DNA of 64,000 nucleotides from Hyphomicrobiaceae bacterium. Lineage in GTDB: Bacteria > Pseudomonadota > Alphaproteobacteria > Rhizobiales > Methyloligellaceae. Below, piece after piece: positions 28,781 to 35,491 of the stretch. Both the position numbers and the translations under genes were made by a program. Under the pieces are notes generated by a model. That model was not told the DNA's origin. It made no database searches and was given only the letters and a program-made list of their open reading frames with translations. How positions within the stretch are numbered: the stretch's first letter is position 1; every line of letters begins with the position of its first letter. The DNA lies in assembly GCA_020637815.1 (NCBI GenBank), contig JACKJS010000002.1:248001-312000 (forward strand), written 5' to 3'.

Positions 28781-28934
28781 CCTTGCACGTTAGCGCGTTC
28801 GCGTGCCCGGGGCAGCGGTTTCCCGCTCCGATAGCCTTGGGGGCGGCGTTTCGTTTGAGGCGCCGAGCGTAGCCGCACTTGCCCCAAAGCGCCCGCAATC
28901 TGGCGCTAGGGCGTGCGGGGGCTTATGAGAAGGA

Positions 28935-29411
28935 ATGGGTTTGCACGCAAGACGGGAACAACGGCCGGTCCGCCCCTTTGGCGCGGTGCTCGCAGCGGCA
29001 GGATTCGCTTGCCTTCTGACTGCCTGCGCCGGCGGTCTCTCCGGCCCCGAACAGGCCTACAAGGACCTGACGCGGGTCGACTACGGCAAGCCCTATATCG
29101 GCATGAGCAAGCAGCAGGTCATCGGCTGCGCGGGTCAGCCGCGCTCGCGCATTCCGGCGGGGTCGGGCGGCGAGACGTTCGTCTATCACTATAAGGGCGC
29201 GGGCCCCGTACCCGGCGGCACGCCGAAAGACGCAACTTGCACGGCGAGCCTGACATTCGAGGGCGGGACCCTCGTCCGGGTCAACTATGCCCATAAGGAC
29301 GGCCGCAGCCCCTATGCGTGGCAGGCCGAGAAGGACCCCGAAAAAGCTGAAAAGATGAAGCAGGAAGCGCCACCGACTTGCGTGTTTTCGCTGCCGCGCT
29401 GCCAGCGCTAG
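28935..29411 (+). CDS. Putative lipoprotein, SmpA/BamE-like region
   Basis: The 158-aa protein has a lipoprotein signal with lipobox LLTA-Cys31, so it is predicted to be membrane-anchored in the periplasm. The segment YIGMSKQQVIGCAGQPRSRI, followed by a Gly-rich stretch and ETFVYHY, resembles the GMTxxQVxxxLGxP pattern of the SmpA/OmlA (BamE) fold; this is resemblance only. Four further cysteines (residues about 72, 99, 150, 156) could form disulfides. AAGGA precedes the ATG. The terminator-like hairpin at 29414-29443 follows the stop. Confidence 0.72.
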   Translation: MGLHARREQRPVRPFGAVLAAAGFACLLTACAGGLSGPEQAYKDLTRVDYGKPYIGMSKQQVIGCAGQPRSRIPAGSGGETFVYHYKGAGPVPGGTPKDATCTASLTFEGGTLVRVNYAHKDGRSPYAWQAEKDPEKAEKMKQEAPPTCVFSLPRCQR

Positions 29412-29413
29412 AA

Positions 29414-29443
29414 CAAAAAGCCCGGCACGGAGGCCGGGCTTTC
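29414..29443 (-). terminator. Terminator between the lipoprotein gene and sdhB
   Basis: AAGCCCGGC (from 29418) pairs with GCCGGGCTT (to 29441) around a 6-nt loop. On the minus strand the stem is followed by TTTTTGTTC, ending the sdh operon. On the plus strand there is only a short TTT, so termination there is weaker. Confidence 0.8.
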
Positions 29444-29469
29444 GAAAGCTTGGAGCGGTCAAGGCCGCT

Positions 29470-30258
29470 CTATGTGCGCTCCACCATCTTCCGCTTCAAA
29501 TTGGCGATGGCCGCGGCGGGGTTCAGTCCCTTAGGGCACGCCTTGGTGCAGTTCAGGATGGTGTGGCAGCGATAGAGCCGGAAGGGATCTTCCAGATCGT
29601 CGAGACGCTCGCCGGTCCGCTCGTCTCGGGAATCCTCCACCCAGCGATTCGCCTGCAGCAGAATGGCCGGGCCGAGATAGCGGTCGCCGTTCCACCAATA
29701 GGATGGGCAGGCGGTCGAACAGCAGGCGCACAAAATGCATTCGTAGAGACCGTCAAGCTTCTCGCGGTCTTCGTGGCTTTGTCGCCATTCCTTCTGCGGC
29801 GTCGGGCTGTCGGTCTTGAGCCAAGGCTCGATCTCCCGGTGCTGCGCATAGAATTGCGTCATGTCCGGAACGAGGTCCTTGATCACCGGCATGTGCGGCA
29901 ACGGATAGACGGCGATGGCCGCGCCTCTGGCTTCCTCGGCGTGCATGGTGCAGGCCAGCGTGTTGGTTCCGTCGATATTCATCGAGCAGGAGCCACACAC
30001 GCCTTCGCGGCACGAGCGGCGGAAAGTCAGCGTCGGGTCGATCTTGTTTTTGATCCAGAGAAGTGCGTCCAGGATCATCGGCCCGCAGTCGTTCATGTCC
30101 ACCCAATAGGTGTCCACGCGCGGGTTCTCGCCCGTTTCGGGATCGAAGCGATAGATGCGGTACTCGCGCCAGCGTCCGGGTTCGGCGCCCTTGGCGGGCG
30201 GGTTCCACGCCTTGCCCTTCGTGATCTTCGAATTCCTGGGAAGTGTGAATTGGACCAT
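29470..30258 (-). CDS. sdhB: Succinate dehydrogenase iron-sulfur subunit
   Basis: SdhB passes electrons from the flavoprotein to quinone through three iron-sulfur centres. The 262-aa protein shows all ligand sets: [2Fe-2S] in CREGVCGSCSMNIDG plus a later Cys in NTLACT, [4Fe-4S] in CILCACCSTACPSYWW, and [3Fe-4S] in CHTILNCTKACPKGLNP. It follows sdhA by 65 nt and is the last gene of sdhCDAB. Confidence 0.98.
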   Translation of the reverse strand: MVQFTLPRNSKITKGKAWNPPAKGAEPGRWREYRIYRFDPETGENPRVDTYWVDMNDCGPMILDALLWIKNKIDPTLTFRRSCREGVCGSCSMNIDGTNTLACTMHAEEARGAAIAVYPLPHMPVIKDLVPDMTQFYAQHREIEPWLKTDSPTPQKEWRQSHEDREKLDGLYECILCACCSTACPSYWWNGDRYLGPAILLQANRWVEDSRDERTGERLDDLEDPFRLYRCHTILNCTKACPKGLNPAAAIANLKRKMVERT

Positions 30259-30323
30259 CTCAACCTAACCCCTTTGCGCCCGCCGGGTTCGTCCCGGTCT
30301 GATCCGCGTCTTGCCTCGCGTTC

Positions 30324-32165
30324 CTAGTAAACCCGCTCTTTCGGCTCGATATAGGCAATCTCGTTCGAGAGCGTGAACTTGTGTACCGGACGGAAATCCA
30401 GCTTCACGGTGTGCTTTCCGTAATCCGCATAAGATAGCGTGTGCTTCATCCAGTTGGTGTCGTCGCGCTTGGGGAAGTCCTCACGCGCGTGCGCCCCGCG
30501 GGATTCCTCGCGGGCCAACGCCCCTTGCACCGTCACCGCCGCTTGGCTGATGAGATTGTCGAATTCGAGTGTCTCGATCAGGTCGGTGTTCCAGATCAGC
30601 GACCGGTCCGTGACCTTGATGTCCGCAGCGTCGTCCCAGACCTTCTTGATGTTCTTCACGCCCTCTTCGAGCACTTCCTTGGTGCGGAACACCGAGCAGT
30701 CGCGCTGCATGGTCTTCTGCATGGCAAGGCGCAGTTCGGCGGTCGGCGTGCCGCCATCGGCGTAGCGGAACCGGTCGAGGCGCGCGACGGCCTCCTCGCC
30801 CGCGCCCTTCGGCAATTCCGGAATGGCGGCGCCCTTCGTCAGAATTTCGGCGCAGCGAAGCCCGGCGGCGCGGCCGAACACGACCAGGTCGATCAGCGAG
30901 TTCGAGCCGAGACGGTTGGCGCCATGGACCGACACGCAGGCGGCTTCGCCGAGAGCCATGAGGCCCGGCACGATGGCATCGGCGTCGCCGTTCTTCGGCG
31001 AGATCACCTCGCCATGCATGTTGGTGGGGATGCCACCCATGTTGTAGTGGCAGGTGGGAATGACCTTGATCGGCTCTTTCCGCGCGTCGACGCCGCCGAA
31101 AATGCGGGCGAGGTCGGAAATGCCCGGCAGACGCTCGTCGATCAAGGCCGGATCCAGATGGTCCAGATGCAGATGCATGTATTCCTTGTCGGGACCGTGC
31201 CCCCGGCCTTCGCGAATCTCGATGGTGATCGCGCGGGAGACCACATCGCGCGAGGCGAGATCTTTGGCGGAGGGCGCGTAGCGCTCCATGAATTTCTCGC
31301 CTTCGGAGTTCTTCAGGAAGCCGCCTTCGCCGCGTGCGCCTTCGGTGATCAGCACGCCCGCGCCATAGACGCCGGTGGGATGGAACTGCACGAACTCCAT
31401 GTCCTGCAACGGCAGGCCTGCGCGCAGCACCATGCCGTTGCCATCGCCGGTGCAGATATGGGCCGAGGTGCAGGAGAAATAGGCGCGGCCATAGCCGCCC
31501 GTGGCGAGGATCGTCTGATGGCCGCGGAAGCGGTGGATCGAGCCGTCTGCCATGTTGATGGCGACGACACCGCGGCAGCGGCCTTCATCGTCCATGATGA
31601 GATCGATGGCGAAATACTCGATGAAGAACTCGGCCGAATGACGCAGGGCCTGGCCGTACATCGTGTGCAGCAGCGCGTGGCCGGTGCGATCGGCGGCCGC
31701 GCAGGTGCGCCGGGCCTGACCCTTGCCGAATTCCGTCGTCATGCCGCCGAACGCGCGCTGAAAGATCTTGCCGTCATCGGTGCGGGAGAAGGGAACGCCC
31801 CAATGCTCCAGCTCGTAGACGGCCTCGGGCGCGTTGCGGCAGAGATATTCGATCGAGTCCTGGTCGCCGAGCCAGTCCGACCCTTTCACGGTGTCGTACA
31901 TGTGCCAGCGCCAATCGTCCGGCCCCATGTTGCCGAGCGCAGCGGCGATGCCGCCTTGGGCCGCGACCGTATGCGAGCGGGTCGGGAACACCTTGGAAAT
32001 ACAAGCGGTGCGGAGACCCGCCTCGCTGGCGCCGACGACGGCGCGAAGACCGGACCCGCCTGCGCCGACGACGATGACGTCATAGGCGTGGTCGGTGATT
32101 TCATAGGCACGGCCGTTCACGTTGACGGCGTTGTGCGGCGTATTGGGCGTGGCGTCTTGAGGCAT
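30324..32165 (-). CDS. sdhA: Succinate dehydrogenase flavoprotein subunit
   Basis: Catalytic FAD subunit of complex II. The 613-aa protein contains the FAD-binding loop VVGAGGSGLRAVVGASEAGL, the covalent flavin His in PTRSHTVAAQGGIAAALG, the active-site segments FHPTGVYGAGVLITEGARGE and ASRDVVSRAITIE, and ANRLGSNSLIDLVVFGRAAG near the C-terminus of the FAD domain. It begins 6 nt after sdhD. Confidence 0.98.
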   Translation of the reverse strand: MPQDATPNTPHNAVNVNGRAYEITDHAYDVIVVGAGGSGLRAVVGASEAGLRTACISKVFPTRSHTVAAQGGIAAALGNMGPDDWRWHMYDTVKGSDWLGDQDSIEYLCRNAPEAVYELEHWGVPFSRTDDGKIFQRAFGGMTTEFGKGQARRTCAAADRTGHALLHTMYGQALRHSAEFFIEYFAIDLIMDDEGRCRGVVAINMADGSIHRFRGHQTILATGGYGRAYFSCTSAHICTGDGNGMVLRAGLPLQDMEFVQFHPTGVYGAGVLITEGARGEGGFLKNSEGEKFMERYAPSAKDLASRDVVSRAITIEIREGRGHGPDKEYMHLHLDHLDPALIDERLPGISDLARIFGGVDARKEPIKVIPTCHYNMGGIPTNMHGEVISPKNGDADAIVPGLMALGEAACVSVHGANRLGSNSLIDLVVFGRAAGLRCAEILTKGAAIPELPKGAGEEAVARLDRFRYADGGTPTAELRLAMQKTMQRDCSVFRTKEVLEEGVKNIKKVWDDAADIKVTDRSLIWNTDLIETLEFDNLISQAAVTVQGALAREESRGAHAREDFPKRDDTNWMKHTLSYADYGKHTVKLDFRPVHKFTLSNEIAYIEPKERVY

Positions 32166-32171
32166 ACCGCG

Positions 32172-32546
32172 TCAGCTTCCGAAACTGATTTTCAAAATGG
32201 CGAGGGTCGAGGCAAGTCCGACCAGCGCGGCGAAGAAGGTCACGGCCATGAGCGAGACGGTCTTGCACATCTTGGTGTGCACGTAATCCTCGATAATCTC
32301 GCGCAGGCCGATCCGCATATGGATGGCGGCGGACCAGATCAGGGCCAGCATCAGCACGGCGACGATGGGGTTGGCCAGACACTCGCGGACCTTGTCATAG
32401 CTGGCGCCGACATGGCTGACGACGAACCAGATCAGGAAGATGAGGAGCGGCACGTTCGCCACGGCCGTCAGCCGCTGGCGCCAGAAGGTTTCGGTCCCGT
32501 GATGGGCGGCGCCGAGGCCGCGGATGCGCTTGAGCGGTGTCGCCAC
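32172..32546 (-). CDS. sdhD: Succinate dehydrogenase hydrophobic membrane anchor subunit
   Basis: The 124-aa anchor starts at GTG 32546, only 2 nt after the sdhC stop; a longer frame overlapping sdhC is spurious. Three membrane helices are visible (ANVPLLIFLIWFVVSHVG; PIVAVLMLALIWSAAIHM; LMAVTFFAALVGLASTLAIL). HMRIGLREIIEDYVH holds the conserved His and Asp-Tyr of the heme/quinone region. Together with SdhC it binds heme b and ubiquinone. Confidence 0.93.
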   Translation of the reverse strand: MATPLKRIRGLGAAHHGTETFWRQRLTAVANVPLLIFLIWFVVSHVGASYDKVRECLANPIVAVLMLALIWSAAIHMRIGLREIIEDYVHTKMCKTVSLMAVTFFAALVGLASTLAILKISFGS

Positions 32547-32548
32547 GG

Positions 32549-32953
32549 CTAGAGCCCTCCCATCTGATGGTAGCCGATCACCCAGACCAGGACGGTGAGC
32601 AGGATCGAGCCGATGATGGTTGCCCACGCGAAGACTTCGATCGTGGTCTTGTCGAGCCCGGTTCCCGTGTCCCAAATAAGGTGGCGGATGCCGCCGAGCA
32701 TGTGGTGGATCAGCGCCCAAGTGAAGGCGAAGAGCAGGGCGCGGCCGATGAAACTTCCGAAGAAAGTTTGCACGCACTCGTAGTGCTCCGGTCCCATGCT
32801 GACCGCTACCAGCCACCAGGCGAGAAGCGCGAAACCGATAGCCAGGCCTGCGCCGGTGATGCGATGCGCAATAGACATCATCATCGTCAGCATCGGCCGG
32901 TAAATCTGCAGATGCGGTGAAAGAGGCCGCTCCGCCTCAAGCTTGTTTGTCAT
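32549..32953 (-). CDS. sdhC: Succinate dehydrogenase cytochrome b556 subunit
   Basis: The 134-aa membrane subunit begins with the SdhC signature RPLSPHLQIYRP and SIAHRITGAGLA, where Ser and Arg line the quinone site. The heme-ligand His lies in HHMLGGIRHLIWDTG. Three hydrophobic helices are visible. It is first in sdhCDAB, preceded by the promoter candidate at 32986-33014. Confidence 0.95.
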   Translation of the reverse strand: MTNKLEAERPLSPHLQIYRPMLTMMMSIAHRITGAGLAIGFALLAWWLVAVSMGPEHYECVQTFFGSFIGRALLFAFTWALIHHMLGGIRHLIWDTGTGLDKTTIEVFAWATIIGSILLTVLVWVIGYHQMGGL

Positions 32954-32985
32954 TGGTATTTATGTGTGTTGCCCAGTTCAATCTT

Positions 32986-33014
32986 CTCATAACGCAGAGA
33001 GAAGGCAGGGGCAA
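32986..33014 (-). promoter_or_regulatory. Candidate promoter of the sdh operon
   Basis: Read on the minus strand, TTGCCC (33014-33009) and TATGAG (32991-32986) are spaced by 17 nt, each matching 4/6 consensus bases. The predicted start lies about 26 nt before the sdhC ATG. Pattern evidence only. Confidence 0.4.
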
Positions 33015-33098
33015 TCGCGGCGCACAATTTTGCGGTGGAGGCGTCGGGAGGCGGGAGGCGCGCGACGCGCGCGCAATTGTAAAAGAAAAATCAATCTG

Positions 33099-33254
33099 TT
33101 AGGCGGGCTTGGCGATTTCGTAGCACGATTCTGCGTCGTCGGCGAATTTCGACATGATCCATGTTTGTCCGCCGTCCAAAGATTCCCAGACATGCGAGCC
33201 AACGATATAGGCCACACCACCCATCGTGCCGTCGTACGGACCGTCCCAAGCCAT
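33099..33254 (-). CDS. 51-aa hypothetical protein with a single Asp-box-like motif
   Basis: Not recognised. The 51-codon ORF starts at ATG 33254 with a strong GGGGGAG ribosome site 6 nt upstream and ends at TAA. The sequence is acidic and Trp-rich with no signal peptide or membrane segment. Residues 25-32 read SLDGGQTW, matching the SxDxGxTW Asp-box (BNR repeat) turn normally found as repeats in sialidase-type beta-propellers; here it occurs once in a tiny protein. It lies alone between sdhC and sodC on the same strand. A GC-rich self-complementary stretch lies about 30 nt beyond the stop, without a U-tract. Confidence 0.6.
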   Translation of the reverse strand: MAWDGPYDGTMGGVAYIVGSHVWESLDGGQTWIMSKFADDAESCYEIAKPA

Positions 33255-33352
33255 GGGCAACTCCCCCAAAGTTGCAAAAACTCCAGGGGCTAGAATGCAA
33301 TCGAAAACTTTTACAGAAGGTTTACGTTAAGGCTTTCGAACCGAACGCGTGC

Positions 33353-33862
33353 CTATTTCGCGATCACGCCGCAAGCGAGACGCGGACCGGCATCGCCGGC
33401 GGGATCCGACGTGTAGTCGTCCGGTCCTTCATGAACGACGATCGCCGTTCCCTCCTCGTCGAGGAGGGAATCGAGGTTCACCATCTGGTTTAGCACCTCG
33501 ATGCGGAGCTGGCCGTTCGCGGGGACATGGATGTTGGGCATGTCGCCGGCATGAGGTCCGGCGGGATTCATGAGCCCATGCTTGTCTTCTTCCGGGTTGT
33601 AGTGCCCGCCCGCCGATTTGAAGTCCGGCCCTTCGCATAGGCCGGTTTCGTGGATGTGGAAGGCGTGCGTGCCTTCGGGGAGATTCGTCACGTCGACGTC
33701 CAGAAGAACACCAGTGGGGACCGCCGTCAGCGTGACCGTTCCCACGTCCTGGCCGTCCGGGTTCTTGAGAGCCGCCTTGGCCGTCTCGGCCGCTTGGGCG
33801 AGCGCCGGCAAGGCGATCATGACCGCAAGGGCACTTGCGAAACAAAATTGTGTAGGGGTCAT
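33353..33862 (-). CDS. sodC: Superoxide dismutase [Cu-Zn], periplasmic
   Basis: Converts superoxide to hydrogen peroxide and oxygen in the periplasm. I start at ATG 33862, with GGAGGAG upstream; the open frame extends to TTG 33910. A signal peptide (residues 1-25, ending ALAQA) precedes the mature domain. Metal ligands are visible in HAFHIHETG, GGHYNPEEDKHG, NIHV and VVHEGPDDY, and the structural disulfide joins the Cys of GLCEG with that of RLACGV. Length is normal at 169 aa. Confidence 0.95.
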   Translation of the reverse strand: MTPTQFCFASALAVMIALPALAQAAETAKAALKNPDGQDVGTVTLTAVPTGVLLDVDVTNLPEGTHAFHIHETGLCEGPDFKSAGGHYNPEEDKHGLMNPAGPHAGDMPNIHVPANGQLRIEVLNQMVNLDSLLDEEGTAIVVHEGPDDYTSDPAGDAGPRLACGVIAK

Positions 33863-33994
33863 CGGTACAACTCCTCCAATGCGGTCCGGCCGCGCAAATC
33901 GGTTCGGCAAGACGATAGACCAAACACCTTAACGCGTATGCCGCGCTTTCTGGAACGCGGTACGGCACAATGTTCCGCAATTCGCCATGAGGGG

Positions 33995-35065
33995 CTAGCG
34001 CGGCAGCGCCACCCAATAGTCCATGTCGAGCACGACTCCGTCTTCGAGCGAGCCGTCTTCCTTGACGCCGGGGAAATCCGCGCAATTGCGGTCCTTCACC
34101 GCGAATGTGCGCAGGCGCAGCGCGCCCACGTCCGACCGGCCCGGGAGTTCGGCTTTGTCGAGCACCTCGCTCCACGCATAGATGGTATCGCCCGCGAAGG
34201 AGGGCGCCGCGTGACGCGCGCCGTTGAGGCCGAGCACGTGGAAGGCGTTGGCGAGGCCGTTAAAGCTGAGCGAGCGGGCGATCGAGATGATGTGCCCCCC
34301 ATAGACGAGCCGCCGGCCGAAGCGCTCTTGGGACTCACGGTGCTGGTTGAAATGCACGCGGGCGGTGTTCTGATAGAGGCGCGTCGCCATCTGGTGTTCG
34401 GCCTCTTCGATGGTCTGGCCGTCCACGTGATCGATCTTGTCGCCGACCGCATAGTCTTCCCAGCGGCGGGGGGAGCCGGCCAGCGCATAATCGTAGACTG
34501 TGAGCTTCAGCGCCGGCAGCGCTTTGCCGAGCGTGTCGGGCGAGACGCTCTTGTCGAGCTCCGGAATGACAGTTTCAGGCGCGGGCAGATCGAGATCGCG
34601 CTTCACGACCATGACCCAGCGCGCGAAGGACAGAACCGCATCGCCGTTCTGGTTGCGGCCCGTGGTGCGCACATAGACCGTGCCGTTCTTGCCGCTCGAG
34701 TTCTGCTTGACGCCGATCACTTCCGACGTCGATGCGATCGTGTCGCCGGGATAGACCGGTGCGAGAAAGCGGAACTCCGCGTAACCGAGATTGGCGATGG
34801 CGTTGCGCGAGACATCCGGCACCGTCTTTCCGATCACGAAATGAAACACGAGGATGTCGTCGATGGGCGAGCGCGGATAGCCGATGCTCTGCGCGAACGC
34901 GTCCGACGACTGCACGGCGACGCGGCCGCTATACAGAGCCGTATAGACGCTGACGTCGCCGACCGTGACGGTCCGTGGCGTCGGGTGGACGATCTCCTCC
35001 CCGACTTTGAAATCCTCGAAATAGTTTCCGGTGACCGTGCGGTCGATTTTGTGTGTGTTGGTCAT
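33995..35065 (-). CDS. mcd: Mesaconyl-CoA hydratase (beta-methylmalyl-CoA dehydratase), MaoC family
   Basis: The 356-aa protein is a double hot-dog (MaoC-like) dehydratase. It matches the mesaconyl-CoA hydratases of the ethylmalonyl-CoA pathway, which interconvert mesaconyl-CoA and beta-methylmalyl-CoA. Seen in sequence: N-terminal NYFEDFKVGEEIVHPTPRTV, YTALYSGRVAVQSSDAFA, DDILVFHFVIGKTVPDVS, and the C-terminal repeat fold with FNQHRESQERFGRRLVYGGH. Presence of this enzyme suggests glyoxylate regeneration without isocitrate lyase, as in serine-cycle methylotrophs. Its ATG overlaps the stop of the SMR gene (ATGA), an unexpected coupling. Confidence 0.85.
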   Translation of the reverse strand: MTNTHKIDRTVTGNYFEDFKVGEEIVHPTPRTVTVGDVSVYTALYSGRVAVQSSDAFAQSIGYPRSPIDDILVFHFVIGKTVPDVSRNAIANLGYAEFRFLAPVYPGDTIASTSEVIGVKQNSSGKNGTVYVRTTGRNQNGDAVLSFARWVMVVKRDLDLPAPETVIPELDKSVSPDTLGKALPALKLTVYDYALAGSPRRWEDYAVGDKIDHVDGQTIEEAEHQMATRLYQNTARVHFNQHRESQERFGRRLVYGGHIISIARSLSFNGLANAFHVLGLNGARHAAPSFAGDTIYAWSEVLDKAELPGRSDVGALRLRTFAVKDRNCADFPGVKEDGSLEDGVVLDMDYWVALPR

Positions 35066-35385
35066 TGCGTCGGTGTTGCGATTTTCAATCCGATGATGGA
35101 GCCGATCAGTGTGGCGATGAAGAAGAGCCGCAAGGCCGTGGCCGGCTCCTTGTAGAAAAGAATGCCGATTGTGGCCGTACCGGCAGCGCCGATCCCAGTC
35201 CAGATAGCATAGGCGGTTCCGACAGGAATATCCTTGAGGGCCTTATTGAGGAAGACGAAGCTCAAAACGATGCAAAGTGCGAAAACCAGCGTCGGCCAAG
35301 GCCGGGTGAATCCGTTCGTCAGCTTCAGCGACGAGGCAAAGCCAATCTCGAACAGGCCGGCGAGCACCAAATAGGCCCAAGACAT
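35062..35385 (-). CDS. Small multidrug resistance family transporter, SugE/Gdx-like
   Basis: The 107-aa protein has four transmembrane helices and the SMR active-site Glu13 in LAGLFEIGFASSLK. FEIGFA and GFTRPWPTL, together with PVGTAYAIWTGIGAAGTATI, fit the SugE/Gdx branch, many members of which export guanidinium. It is coupled by a 4-nt overlap to the mesaconyl-CoA hydratase gene downstream. No guanidine riboswitch is evident in the 106-nt gap upstream. Substrate is not determined from sequence. Confidence 0.85.
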   Translation of the reverse strand: MSWAYLVLAGLFEIGFASSLKLTNGFTRPWPTLVFALCIVLSFVFLNKALKDIPVGTAYAIWTGIGAAGTATIGILFYKEPATALRLFFIATLIGSIIGLKIATPTQ

Positions 35386-35491
35386 GGGTCGAACCTCATA
35401 CGGCTGAGAGTCGTTCGTGCGTTACGGGGAGGCGGCGCAAGAGCAAGAGACCGCCTGGCGGAGCGGACCATAGGTTCGCAAACCCGCCCTG

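Noticed and set aside
30441..32552. 703-codon open frame antisense to sdhA
   Set aside because: Long antisense frames are expected in this GC-rich sequence. The translation has no recognisable domain, and sdhA on the other strand is unambiguous. The same applies to large antisense frames over atpD (6941-8389), priA (12366-13562), lpdA (18522-20165) and ffh (54851-56377).
35386..35491. Guanidine riboswitch upstream of the SugE-like gene
   Set aside because: The 106-nt gap shows no recognisable guanidine-I, -II or -III core; only weak stems are visible.
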